Shown: piece by piece, positions 1 to 8,785 of the stretch | Numbering within the stretch: position 1 is the stretch's first letter | Layout of the letters: every line of letters begins with the position of its first letter | NCBI RefSeq assembly: GCF_965204195.1 | Contig: NZ_OZ241975.1 | Span: 1,426,001-1,490,000 of the forward strand | Length of the DNA: 64,000 nt | Source: Poriferisodalis sp965204195 | Lineage (GTDB): Bacteria; Actinomycetota; Acidimicrobiia; Acidimicrobiales; Poriferisodalaceae | Direction of reading: 5' to 3' | Translations under genes and position numbers: made by a program | Notes under the pieces: model-generated | What the model saw: only the letters and a program-made list of their open reading frames with translations | Told to the model about the DNA's origin: nothing | Databases searched by the model: none

Positions 1-1
1 C

Positions 2-814
2 GCGGTGGGTCCGGGCCTGACCGCTGACGATGTCACCGAAGCGGACTGGGTGCTGGTGGGCCATTCGCACTTCGACCACCTCTACGGGGCCGAGCGCATC
101 GTGGCCAACACCGACGCCACCCTGATCGCGTCGTACGAGTCGGTGCGGGTGATGGCCGAGGCCGGAGTGCCCGAAGAGCGGATGATCTGCGTGGCCGGCG
201 GCGAGACGGTGGATCTCGCTCGGGGAGACCGCGGAGCTGGCGTGCGGGTGTCGGTGTATCCGAGCCAGCACTCCTGCGTCTGGTCGCACACCCAGATGGA
301 CCAGCCCGACCACGTCTGCCTGGGCGACCTCGGCGTGACCTGGCAGGAGCAGCAGCAGAAGTTCGCCGAGCTGATGAAGTACTTGGCGACGGAAGTCGAT
401 GCCGACACCAGCGCGCACATCGCTGCGTCGGCCGCCGGCCACAGCGACCGGGGCGACGGGGGAGCGCTGCTGTTCCTGATCGAGGCGCCGGACGGCTCGG
501 TGCTGTTCCAGGACACCTCGGGTCACTGGTCGGGCGTGATGCGCGACCTGCGCCCCGACGTGGCGATCCTCGCGGCGGCGGGTCGCGGCAACATCGACGG
601 CGAGCCCATCCAAGGCTCGCTGGCACAGTTCATCGGCCGCCAGGCCGACCTGCTGCGGCCCCGCAAGGTCATCCTCGGACACCACGACAACTGGCTGCCG
701 GGCTTCTCGGTGCCGACCGACACGACGTCCATAGCGGCCGAGCTGGCACGGGTCACGCCGAACGTCGAGTTCCTCGAACCCGGCTACATGGAAGCCACGC
801 CCATCCTCCCGTAG
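2..814 (+). CDS. MBL-fold metallo-hydrolase, 5' end outside the window
   Basis: Probable metallo-beta-lactamase-fold hydrolase of unknown substrate. The motif GHSHFDHLYG supplies the HxHxDH metal ligands about 20 residues after the first visible in-frame GTG (position 5). Further candidate ligands are the His in YPSQHS, the Asp in VLFQDTSGH and the His pair in ILGHHDNW. Family members normally have a beta-rich N-terminal part before HxHxDH, so the gene most likely begins upstream of the window. The frame is open to the window edge. It ends 10 bp before the convergent restriction-modification gene. No signal peptide can be judged. The fold is secure; the substrate is not known. Confidence 0.8.
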   Translation, partial: AVGPGLTADDVTEADWVLVGHSHFDHLYGAERIVANTDATLIASYESVRVMAEAGVPEERMICVAGGETVDLARGDRGAGVRVSVYPSQHSCVWSHTQMDQPDHVCLGDLGVTWQEQQQKFAELMKYLATEVDADTSAHIAASAAGHSDRGDGGALLFLIEAPDGSVLFQDTSGHWSGVMRDLRPDVAILAAAGRGNIDGEPIQGSLAQFIGRQADLLRPRKVILGHHDNWLPGFSVPTDTTSIAAELARVTPNVEFLEPGYMEATPILP

Positions 815-824
815 AGCGGCCTGC

Positions 825-3800
825 TCACGCAGGAAGCGGCATCTTCAAGAGTTCCGCGACGGCGTGCTCGATCTTGGGGCCGAGATCGCTCGACGCGAGG
901 CTCTCTCTGACCCGGGAGCGCATTCTGCCGTGGGCCTTCATCTCCGGAATCTCGAGTTCTGCCACGAATCGCTCTGCTTCGGCGCCGAGAGATGCCAGAT
1001 TGCGATGCAGGCGGTCGAGACTGTCGTAGAGCGGTATCGGCAGCTTCCAGAGGTGCGACCCGATGTGGCGGCCGCCTCCTTTTCCCGAAACCATGTACGG
1101 CTCAACGGCCTTGGTGACAGCCGCGCAGTTCAGGACAGCGCACAGATACTGGGCTTCTTCGACTGAACGCATCGGTGCCCAGTCGAGTTGATGCTCGACC
1201 AGCGCATATGGGGCAGTCACCCTGCACGCTGTGACGTGCATGCCCGAGACAGCGCATACGACTCGTGTTCCCGAGAGGGGGTATTGCGACGAGAGCTTGC
1301 CGTAATGGTCCAACGACTCTTGCAAGCTCAGTGATGAGACGGCGTGCTCATCCCAGAGAGATGTCGCTGCCTGCCACCATCGTGCGAGGCCTTCATGAGC
1401 GTCGATATCCGCGTCGTCCAGCATCTTTCTTCCGTCGAATGGGAGCAGCGCTTCCATCGGCTGCCGTTGCATGAATGGAAGGACCGACTCGCCCATCAGG
1501 AGAGGAAACACAAACTCCTGCTCCACTACTCCGCGTAGATCAGGCAGCTTCTTCCATGCATACTTGGCATATATCCCACGGTCCGAACGCACGGCCCGTC
1601 GGCCGGACCCGACGCCGAGCGGCGGTGCCACGTCTGGTTTGACGGTCGTCAAGAGACGTGGGTAAATGTTGGCCCCGTTTCGAAATATCGGCTTGTAGGG
1701 CGACGACGGCTGGGTTGCTTCGACAGGTTCGTCAACCTGAACAGTGCGCGAGAGCGCGGCGCGAACGGAATCCCAATCGGCGTTCGGGTTGTGCAGCTTG
1801 CCTGTCCACCGCTCGAACTGGGGAGTGAGCGTCTGGGCTTCGCGAGATCTGGTGCCGAACACGACACACGCTGTGCGAGGAAAAAAGGTATGACTGATGT
1901 CCGACAGCTCCCAAGGCATCCGCCAGTTGATGCACACGTTGTCACTCTTCCCGACCGCGTACCGACCTGCGCGAAGCCCGTCGGACTGTGCCCTCGTTCG
2001 CACTCCGGCCGGCATGACAAACGCCAGGTGCCCGTCGACTCGCAGGTATTGCTCCACAGCCCTGACGACGAACAAGTCGGCGAGGTCCTGATGCGTCGCG
2101 ACATGCCTGCCCGACCACAGACCACGTGTGGTCGACATTTCGCGAAAAATCATCTTCATGGACTCTGTCATGTGCCGGTACGCCAGCCACGGCGGATTGC
2201 CAATCAAGACATCGCAACGATTGTCCGGCAGCGCCAGCCAAGCGGGGCGGGCCAGATTGCGGACGTAGTAGCCCCAGATGTGGTCGCGGCGCTCATCGTG
2301 AAGGCGGCACATGGCCTCGAAGGTGGCGCGCACGGTGACGGCATCGGCTTCAGAGAGGCCATGTCGATTCGCAATCGAAGCAAAGACCGTCGGACGAGAG
2401 CTGGGTTCGCGTGTCGTGGCCGTCTCCGCAAGGTCAGAAACGAGCGCGTCGAACCGATCGGCATCGGCCAGGAGGGCCTGAGGGAATCGAAGCTGGTCGG
2501 CAAACAGGTGTGCACCGTCACTCGTGGTCACGTTGAGCGTCTCTGACGCAAAGATGTCGCCGCGTTGGCCCCATTGGAGCGCGTCGCCGAGAAACACGGG
2601 AATTCTCAACGGCCCTCTGTCGGACGCTGACAGCCGCTCGGCGCCGATTGCGAGCAGATAGGTGACGCGGGCCAGAGTCACCGCCACCGGATGCACGTCA
2701 ACGCCGAAGACCCGCCGAGCAACTCCTGCCACAGCATCACCGTTCGCGATGCCCGCGCGCTCGGCAGCGGCCAGGTAGCCGCGCACTGCGTGAAAGAGGA
2801 ACGTGCCAGACCCGCAGCTGGGATCCAAGACCGTCATCTGGATGGGGTCGGTGACGACTTCTTGGATCATCGCTTCGGCCAGAAAGTCAGGCGTGTAGTA
2901 CTCACCGAGCCGCTTTCGGGTGTCAACGCCGATGACCGACTCGTAGATCGTCTTCATGACGTCATGCGTTACGTTCGACCAATCGAACTGTTGCAGGCGT
3001 CTCGCGAGAGCTGCGACCCACACGGTTCCAGGCTCGCCACAGTTGAGGGGCCAGTCGAAGAAATCGTGATCCACGACTCCGTGTATCTGTGACTGCTGTC
3101 CGAACAGCTCGCCCCGCAGCAGGCTGGCCGGCGTGAGCTGGGTGATCGGATAGCCGAGCACTGCGTGTGCCACGCACTCGGCGGTGGCAACGAGCAGGGT
3201 GTGCTCGACGAAGAGATCGTCTTCGTTGTCGCCGAATTGCGTACCGAGCGCCGTCGTCAGGAGCTTTGCCCAAAGTTCTCGCTTGATCTGGATTTCTGGA
3301 TTGTCTCGGTTCGCTTCGTACATCCCGCGCAGTGCAGCGCGTTCGAGTTCATGCCCGGGGCTGTCGGCACCGAGCCGACTTGAGAGCGCCTCACGGGTCG
3401 GAATGACCTCGTGCTGCGTGGCCAGTACGGCGGCGAGCCACGTGATCAGTGGCTCGGGTTCCGGGGATGTGGGATCCACCTCGTGCACGGCCACCGGCCC
3501 GAGGCCGTCTTCGACGCGGTGGAAGAGGTGCCAGTCGCGGCCGTCCGTCACGATTCCGACGTAGCGCTGGCTGAGTTGGCGCTCGCGTTCGGCGACGTAG
3601 CCGCTCAACTGCGCAGTCGCATCTTCGAGCGACGCACCGCTGGCGAGCGATCTCTTGACCTCGATAACGGTTCGACCGATCTCGATGTCAATCCTGCGGC
3701 GGTCGCCGAGGGGGGCTTCCAAGGTCACATCGATGATGTCGTCGTCGGAAATGTTGAGTCCCGAGGCGATCAGCAGGAGGCGGATGTCCGACTGGACGGT

Positions 3801-3881
3801 GGCCTCGGTCCGGCCTGGAGCGCTGCGGTCGCAGAGCCGGCCGACGACGGCCCCCAAGTCGACCGCGGCCTCTGGATTCAC
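825..3881 (-). CDS. Type IIG-like restriction-modification enzyme (Eco57I-type N6-adenine methylase with N-terminal nuclease domain)
   Basis: A 1018-residue single-chain enzyme that probably both cuts and methylates DNA. The N-terminal part has a PD-(D/E)xK-like signature, with Asp65 in RRIDIEIGR followed by E74-V-K76 in TVIEVKRS. The methylase core follows: GEYYTP near residue 326, SAM-binding motif I VLDPSCGSGTF (351-361), and catalytic motif IV NPPW (562-565), typical of gamma-class N6-adenine methylases. The C-terminal 400 residues are the expected target-recognition region. No specificity, helicase or other defence gene sits next to it, which fits a stand-alone type IIG enzyme rather than type I, ISP or BREX. 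The start is the first ATG of the open frame. Recognition sequence unknown. Confidence 0.85.
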   Translation of the reverse strand: MNPEAAVDLGAVVGRLCDRSAPGRTEATVQSDIRLLLIASGLNISDDDIIDVTLEAPLGDRRRIDIEIGRTVIEVKRSLASGASLEDATAQLSGYVAERERQLSQRYVGIVTDGRDWHLFHRVEDGLGPVAVHEVDPTSPEPEPLITWLAAVLATQHEVIPTREALSSRLGADSPGHELERAALRGMYEANRDNPEIQIKRELWAKLLTTALGTQFGDNEDDLFVEHTLLVATAECVAHAVLGYPITQLTPASLLRGELFGQQSQIHGVVDHDFFDWPLNCGEPGTVWVAALARRLQQFDWSNVTHDVMKTIYESVIGVDTRKRLGEYYTPDFLAEAMIQEVVTDPIQMTVLDPSCGSGTFLFHAVRGYLAAAERAGIANGDAVAGVARRVFGVDVHPVAVTLARVTYLLAIGAERLSASDRGPLRIPVFLGDALQWGQRGDIFASETLNVTTSDGAHLFADQLRFPQALLADADRFDALVSDLAETATTREPSSRPTVFASIANRHGLSEADAVTVRATFEAMCRLHDERRDHIWGYYVRNLARPAWLALPDNRCDVLIGNPPWLAYRHMTESMKMIFREMSTTRGLWSGRHVATHQDLADLFVVRAVEQYLRVDGHLAFVMPAGVRTRAQSDGLRAGRYAVGKSDNVCINWRMPWELSDISHTFFPRTACVVFGTRSREAQTLTPQFERWTGKLHNPNADWDSVRAALSRTVQVDEPVEATQPSSPYKPIFRNGANIYPRLLTTVKPDVAPPLGVGSGRRAVRSDRGIYAKYAWKKLPDLRGVVEQEFVFPLLMGESVLPFMQRQPMEALLPFDGRKMLDDADIDAHEGLARWWQAATSLWDEHAVSSLSLQESLDHYGKLSSQYPLSGTRVVCAVSGMHVTACRVTAPYALVEHQLDWAPMRSVEEAQYLCAVLNCAAVTKAVEPYMVSGKGGGRHIGSHLWKLPIPLYDSLDRLHRNLASLGAEAERFVAELEIPEMKAHGRMRSRVRESLASSDLGPKIEHAVAELLKMPLPA

Positions 3882-3964
3882 TCGTTCGACTGTAACGGCG
3901 CACTGCGGCGACCCTCTTGCAATTCGGCCGACTAACGGGTCCCCGTCAGTAGCTCAGCGGTTCG

Positions 3965-5087
3965 CTAGCGAGCATGTATTGGCTGCCAGCGGCGGTAGGT
4001 GGCGCAGCGCCACAGCCATTCGACGGGACCGAAGGCGAATCGGTCCAGCCAGGCCTTCGACCACCACAGCTGCACCGCCCACACGGCCACCACGAACATG
4101 GCGATCCCGCTGCGGCTCAGATCCAGATCGTCGAGCAGAACGCCCAGCACCAGCAGGCCGAATGCTGTCTGGGTGAGGTAGTTGGTGAGCGCCATGCGTC
4201 CCGCGGCGCGGATGCGCTGTCGCAGGCCCCCCTCCCTCGCCGAGTTCCACAGGGCGATCAGGCTGAGGTAGCCCAGGCACAGCGGCACAGTCGCCAGCGT
4301 GTTGGGGATGGTGCCCGCCACGGCCCAGTCGATATCGAAGCCCGTGGCGGCCATCAGTGCGAACCCGGCAGTCGACAGCGGCAAGCCGACGCCGAGGCCC
4401 CATGCGGCCATGCGGCAGTAGAACGACGGCGTCTGGTTGCCGCTGATGACACCTGTCCGGTAGAGCGCCGCCCCGATGAGCATGGCGCCCAAGGCTCGAC
4501 CGAAGTAGTCGGCCAGGAACCACGTCTCGATGACGCCGTAGTAGTCGCCGTAGTGCCAGAAGTCGATCAGCACGCTGGAGAAGCTGCGCAGCGACGACTG
4601 CACGACCCACGATAACTGCCACTGCGACGTAGCACGTGCCGCCCAGCGCAAGGAGCACCTTGGCGGGCAGGCGTCGCAGTGCGAGCACGACCGGCGCGCA
4701 CAAGGCGTAGGCGAACAGCACGTCGCCGTCCCAGAACGACAGGTGCACGATGCCGATGCCCAGCAGCAGCGCGTTGCGCCACAGGCTCAGCAGCACGCTG
4801 CGCCTGCCCTTCGCCGCGGCCCGCTCGGCGAACAGCACTACGCCTGCGCCGAACAGCATCGAGAACAGGCCCATGAACTTCTGGTCGGCGAAGATCTCTC
4901 CGGCGCCGCCGACAACCCAGTCCAGCGCCGTCCGCGAGCCGCCGGCATCGAGGTTGGCGTAGGCGGCGGCGGGCAGGCCGAATGCCACGGCATTCATCGT
5001 CAAGATGCCGAGCACGGCCACGCCGCGCACGGCGTCGAGCGTCGTGATGCGTTCAGCGGCCCGCGTTGCCAGCGGACCCGACGTCAT
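3965..5087 (-). pseudogene. DUF418 family membrane protein, frameshifted
   Basis: The N-terminal half starts at 5087 (MTSGPLATRAAERITTLDAV) with RxxxxDxxRGxAxLGI-type DUF418 sequence and several membrane segments. After about CYVAVAVIVGRAVVAAQ the frame turns into arginine-rich nonsense. The second half continues in another frame of the same strand, from near SSVLIDFWHYGDYYGVIETW to the stop at 3965, with the typical DUF418 C-terminal region (GRMALTNYLTQTAFGLLVLG). A single indel between roughly 4570 and 4640 joins the two halves. The family consists of multi-pass inner-membrane proteins of unknown function, sometimes linked to transport. Either the gene is broken in this genome or the assembly has a one-base error. 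Confidence 0.8.
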
Positions 5088-5130
5088 GGCAGTCGGGCGA
5101 GGACTGCAGGCTCGCGGGCCGGCAGCGACC

Positions 5131-6222
5131 TCAGTCGAAGGTGATGACGGTGCGGTTGGATTCGCCGGCCTTCATCCAGCCGTAGCCCTCGTTGATCTGT
5201 TCGAGGTCGATGCGTGCCGAGATCATCTCATCGAGCATGAGACGGCCATCGAGGTACAGGTCGATCATCATCGGGATGTCGCTGCGGAACTGGTTCGAGC
5301 CCATCATCGAGCCCTGCAGCTTCTTCTCAGACAGGAAGTCGATGCCGCGCAGCTCGACCTTGGTTTTCGAGGGCACCATGCCGATCACGGTGGCGGTGCC
5401 GCCGATGTCGAGCATGTTGAACGCCTGCTGCACCGTCTCGGCCAAGCCGATGGCTTCGAAGCTGTACTCCACGCCGCCCTTGGTCATGTCCTTCACGGCG
5501 GTCACCACGTCGTCCACCTCGGCGGCATTGACGGTGTCGGTGGCGCCCATCTGGCGGGCGGTCTCAAGCTTCGTCTCGGTCATGTCCACTGCAATGATCC
5601 GACCGGCGCCGGCCACGCGGGCGCCTTGCACGGCCGACAGGCCGATGCCCCCGCAGCCGATCACGCACACCACGCTGCCCACGCCGACGCCTGCGGTATT
5701 CACCGCCGCACCGAAGCCCGTCGTGACGCCGCAACCGATCAGGCATGCCCGGTCGAGCGGCATGTCGGGCCGCACCTTCACGACGGCGTTCTGATGCACC
5801 AGCATCTGCTCGGCGAAGCCACCGAGCCGAGCCATCTGGCCCACCTCAGTGCTGTCGTCACGCTCCAGTCGGGCTGCGGCGCCCTTGGCCCGCGAGGTGG
5901 CCCGGATGTTGGTGCAGCGGTGCGGGTTGCCCGACAGGCAGCGGTGGCATTGGCCGCAGAAAATCGACAGGCACGCCACCACATGGTCACCGGGCTTCAC
6001 GTAGCTCACGTCGCTGCCCACGGCCTCCACCACGCCGGCCGACTCGTGGCCCATCACCATGGGCAGAGGCGTGCGGAACAGGCCTTCCATGAAGTGCAAG
6101 TCGCTGTGGCACAGACCAGCGCCCACGGTCTGGATGAGCACTTCCTGCGGTCCGGGCGCGTCGATGCGCAGGTCCTCGATCTCCAGATCGCCCGGCTGTT
6201 CGCAGAGCACAGCTGCCTTCAT
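5131..6222 (-). CDS. Zinc-dependent alcohol dehydrogenase
   Basis: A 363-residue medium-chain dehydrogenase/reductase that oxidises an alcohol with NAD(P)+ or a bound nicotinamide cofactor. Catalytic zinc ligands are Cys38 (GAGLCHSD), His59-Glu60 (VMGHES) and a Cys in LIGCGVTTG. Structural zinc is held by FCGQCHRCLSGNPHRC (Cys 89, 92, 95, 103). The Rossmann motif GCGGIG is followed by the acidic residue in IIAVDMTETK, which suggests NAD(H) preference. The C-terminal part has the usual segment SEKKLQGSMMGSNQFRSDIP. It is divergent from the CMD-family gene; about 180 bp between the two starts must hold both promoters. The physiological alcohol cannot be read from the sequence; class III-like or mycothiol-linked enzymes remain possible. 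Confidence 0.88.
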   Translation of the reverse strand: MKAAVLCEQPGDLEIEDLRIDAPGPQEVLIQTVGAGLCHSDLHFMEGLFRTPLPMVMGHESAGVVEAVGSDVSYVKPGDHVVACLSIFCGQCHRCLSGNPHRCTNIRATSRAKGAAARLERDDSTEVGQMARLGGFAEQMLVHQNAVVKVRPDMPLDRACLIGCGVTTGFGAAVNTAGVGVGSVVCVIGCGGIGLSAVQGARVAGAGRIIAVDMTETKLETARQMGATDTVNAAEVDDVVTAVKDMTKGGVEYSFEAIGLAETVQQAFNMLDIGGTATVIGMVPSKTKVELRGIDFLSEKKLQGSMMGSNQFRSDIPMMIDLYLDGRLMLDEMISARIDLEQINEGYGWMKAGESNRTVITFD

Positions 6223-6401
6223 GTGACGCCCCCTCGCGTTGTACGGCCACGACAGTGGCTTCGCTTGACATTGCCGAGATTAGGCGCGCAGCGGAAAGTG
6301 CGTGCCCGCCGACGCCCTTCGCGTCCGGGCTGCCATCGGCCGCCCAGGTGGAGGGTGCGGTAGCGTCGTTCCCAGCGAGCCACGGCCGTCGAGGGGGAGT
6401 C

Positions 6402-6998
6402 ATGGCGAATGAGCACGGCTACTTGCCGAAGGTGACCGAGCTGGACGACAAGCAGCAACGCCGCTTGGACACTTGGTATGCGAAGGCCTACACCGACGAC
6501 AACCTCTTCCGGACGCTGGCTGCCGACGAGACCACCATCGACCTGTTCCTCGGTTGGGTCGGTGCTGTGTACGGCGGCCATCCCGACGAGGATCCCGGTG
6601 CACTCGACCGGCACATGATCGAGCTGTGCCGCATCCGTATGGCCAACCGGAACGAGTGCTTCCACTGAAGCCTCGTGCGCAGCGCATCGTTGGTGCGCAC
6701 CGGACTGACCGACGAAGTCGTGGCCCAGCTCGTCGACTACGAGGCTTCGGACCTGCCCGAGTCGTGGAAGGCAGCCCTCGCGCTGTGCGATCGGCTCTCG
6801 GGATACGAGCACAAGGGCGTGATCCCACCTGAGCTGTACGAACGGCTGGGGGATCACTTCAACGAGCAGCAGATACTGCGCTTGGGCGCATTGCTCGCGT
6901 CTGCGAGCGGGTGGCATCGCATGATCGAGGCATTCGGCATCCGGCCCGACCACTACCAGGCCCAACAATCTGCCCCTTGGGCCGCAGCAGCGGGTTGA
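6402..6998 (+). CDS. AhpD-like / carboxymuconolactone decarboxylase-family protein with in-frame UGA (probable selenoprotein, CxxU)
   Basis: A 198-codon frame interrupted only by TGA at 6666-6668. It starts at ATG 6402 behind a strong purine-rich RBS (GAGGGGGAG). The first part ends MIELCRIRMANRNECFH, the stop follows, and the same frame resumes SLVRSASLVRTGLTDEVVAQL. Family members read ...R-x-A-x(4)-C-x-x-C-x(3)-R...GLTDE, so the UGA falls exactly on the second, nucleophilic cysteine of CxxC. The sequence on both sides is conserved family sequence. A 7-bp hairpin lies just after the UGA (separate entry). Such proteins act as thiol/peroxide-linked oxidoreductases; AhpD-like proteins with selenocysteine are known from marine metagenomes. 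No selABCD genes are visible here, so recoding is inferred. The alternative is a nonsense-mutated gene. Confidence 0.72.
6675..6700 (+). promoter_or_regulatory. Candidate bacterial SECIS hairpin after the UGA codon
   Basis: GTGCGCA (6675-6681) pairs perfectly with TGCGCAC (6694-6700) around a 12-nt loop, GCGCATCGTTGG. The first loop base is G, as expected for bacterial SECIS elements. The loop starts 16 nt after the U of the UGA, at the short end of the accepted spacing. A second register pairs GCGCA (6682-6686) with TGCGC (6694-6698). The hairpin lies inside the coding frame, as in bacteria. It is not tested against folding background, and GC-rich DNA forms such stems by chance. Confidence 0.5.
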
Positions 6999-7061
6999 GC
7001 GCGGGCCCGCTGGGGCGCGTCGCGAGATCAGGCTTGACAGCACTCGTCTAGCTTCGGCGCG

Positions 7062-7922
7062 GTGACCCCAGAGGCACCCGACACCGAACCGCTGTCGCCG
7101 GGCAGCCGGCTCGCAGAGGTCGTCGAGTTCTTCGGCGTGCAGGCCACCGACGACGAGTTGCGCTGGCTTCTGCCCATCTCGCCGAACGTTGCCAACTATC
7201 TCGGTGTGATGCACGGCGGCTGCGCGCTCGCGTCGGTCACTGCCGCTGCCGAGACATGGAGCGAACGGCCGGTTGCATCGGCTTCGGCGCAGTTCATGTC
7301 CCGTGTCCCTCTCGGTGGCAGCGCAGAGATCACGTTTGACATCGGGTCGGCCGGCAAGCGGATGACCCAGGTGCTCGCGCGGGTCGTCGATGCAGCCGAC
7401 GGCAGCGTGCTGATGCTAGCGCTGCTGTCGCTGGGCGGTCGGCGGCTCGGCATCGACCAGGACTGGGTGCAGCCGCCGGATGTTCCGGCGCCGGAGGAGT
7501 TGGCGCGCCGTTCTGTGCCGGACAACGCCGTTCCATCGTTCAGCACAGAGGCCGACATCCGGTTTGCGCCCTACAGCGCCGGCGATCGCAGGATCCTCTG
7601 CTGGGCGCGACTCGCTGGCACGCTGGCGTCCACCCGCCAGGGTCTGATTGCGTTGGCGGACACGCTCGCAACGGGGATGCACCTGAGCCTCGGCCGCAAG
7701 TGGCGTGGCGCGAGCCTCGACAACACTGTGCGCATCGCAGGCGACGCCGACTGCGAATGGGTGCTACTCGACATCGAGACCGACGGCTTCCACAACGCTG
7801 TCGGTCACGGCGTCGTGCGGATCTTCGCCCCCCATGGCGCTTTGCTGGCGACAGGGAATCAGTCATTCGCCGTGGCGCGGGTGGCCGGCCCCTCGAGGGC
7901 TTCCGGCTGTAGTCAGCACTAG
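7062..7922 (+). CDS. TesB-like acyl-CoA thioesterase (double hotdog), copy 1
   Basis: A 286-residue protein of the acyl-CoA thioesterase/hotdog type, expected to hydrolyse acyl-CoA to free acid and CoA in the cytoplasm. The N-terminal hotdog carries the substrate-loop signature VMHGGCALASVTAAAE, the usual place of the active-site loop in PaaI/TesB-like folds. A second hotdog covers roughly residues 145-280 and includes SLDNTVRI and the C-terminal strand GVVRIFAPHGALLATGNQSFAVAR. The GTG start follows about 60 bp after the CMD gene. The next gene, 11 bp downstream, is a paralogue of nearly equal length, so the pair arose by tandem duplication. Chain-length specificity is unknown. Confidence 0.78.
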   Translation: MTPEAPDTEPLSPGSRLAEVVEFFGVQATDDELRWLLPISPNVANYLGVMHGGCALASVTAAAETWSERPVASASAQFMSRVPLGGSAEITFDIGSAGKRMTQVLARVVDAADGSVLMLALLSLGGRRLGIDQDWVQPPDVPAPEELARRSVPDNAVPSFSTEADIRFAPYSAGDRRILCWARLAGTLASTRQGLIALADTLATGMHLSLGRKWRGASLDNTVRIAGDADCEWVLLDIETDGFHNAVGHGVVRIFAPHGALLATGNQSFAVARVAGPSRASGCSQH

Positions 7923-7933
7923 CTTTCGGCTCC

Positions 7934-8785
7934 GTGAGCGCCGAAGCTGCCACAAGCGACGCTGCGCCGCAGGACCCGCACGTCGGCGAGGTGATCGAGT
8001 GGTTCGGCCTCCAGTCGACGGCCGAAGAGCTGCGTTGGCTGCTGCCGGTGACCTACGACGTGGCTGGTGCCACCGGCACGTTGCATGGCGGGTGTGCGCT
8101 CGCGGCCGCCGTGGCGGCTCTCGAGAGCGTCACCGGCCGGCCCATGGCCGCTGCATCGGCGCAATACCTGGCGCGGCTGCCGGTGGGCGGCTGTGCGGCC
8201 GTCGCTCTCGACATCGGCGCCAGCGGCAACCGGATGACCCAAGCCTCCGCTGAGATCACCGATGCCGCCGACGGCCGGGTCATTCTGCGTGCGCTCGTGT
8301 CCCTCGGCGGTCGGCAGCTAGGCATCGACCAGACGTGGACGACCGCACCCGACGTGCCGCCGCCGGACTCGTGCGAGCCCCGCGGCTCGACGTCGATCGA
8401 GGGCCGCTCGTTCACCGACCACGCAGACATCAGGCTCGCCGGGCAGCAGCCGGGCGAGCGCCACGTCCGGTACTGGGCGCGCCTCGACGACACGCTGGCA
8501 TCGACCGGGCCGGGCCTGACGGCGCTGGCCGACCTGCTGCCGAGCGGCATGCGCGTCAGCCTCGATGCCGGATTCAGGGGATCCAGCCTCGACAACACGG
8601 TGCGGATCTCCGGCGAAGCCGAGAGCGAATGGGTGCTCCTCGACATCGAATCCGACGCCGTCCACAACGCCATCGGCAACGGCATCGTTCGCATCTATGC
8701 CTCCGACGGGGGGCTGCTGGCGACCGGCACCCAGTCGTTCGCGATCACCCGCATCACTGGTCCCCTGGGCTCGCCGCAGCAATGA
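7934..8785 (+). CDS. TesB-like acyl-CoA thioesterase (double hotdog), copy 2
   Basis: A 283-residue paralogue of the preceding gene along its whole length: EVIEWFGLQSTAEELRWLLP, then TLHGGCALAAAVAALE at the active-site loop, then SLDNTVRI and GIVRIYASDGGLLATGTQSFAI at the end. It begins with GTG 11 bp after the upstream stop. It ends in an ATGA overlap with menA, so the thioesterases and menA are probably co-transcribed. A thioesterase acting on DHNA-CoA is needed for menaquinone synthesis just before the MenA step, so one of these could serve there. That link rests on position only; the fold assignment is firmer. Confidence 0.76.
   Translation: MSAEAATSDAAPQDPHVGEVIEWFGLQSTAEELRWLLPVTYDVAGATGTLHGGCALAAAVAALESVTGRPMAAASAQYLARLPVGGCAAVALDIGASGNRMTQASAEITDAADGRVILRALVSLGGRQLGIDQTWTTAPDVPPPDSCEPRGSTSIEGRSFTDHADIRLAGQQPGERHVRYWARLDDTLASTGPGLTALADLLPSGMRVSLDAGFRGSSLDNTVRISGEAESEWVLLDIESDAVHNAIGNGIVRIYASDGGLLATGTQSFAITRITGPLGSPQQ

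Noticed and set aside
3940..3965. tRNA-like stretch (TCAGTAGCTCAGCGGTT)
   Set aside because: It looks like a D-arm, but no anticodon or T-arm follows; the bases belong to the 3' end of the DUF418 gene.
5005..6363. 452-codon open frame opposite the alcohol dehydrogenase
   Set aside because: No protein family; the minus strand has a full zinc dehydrogenase.
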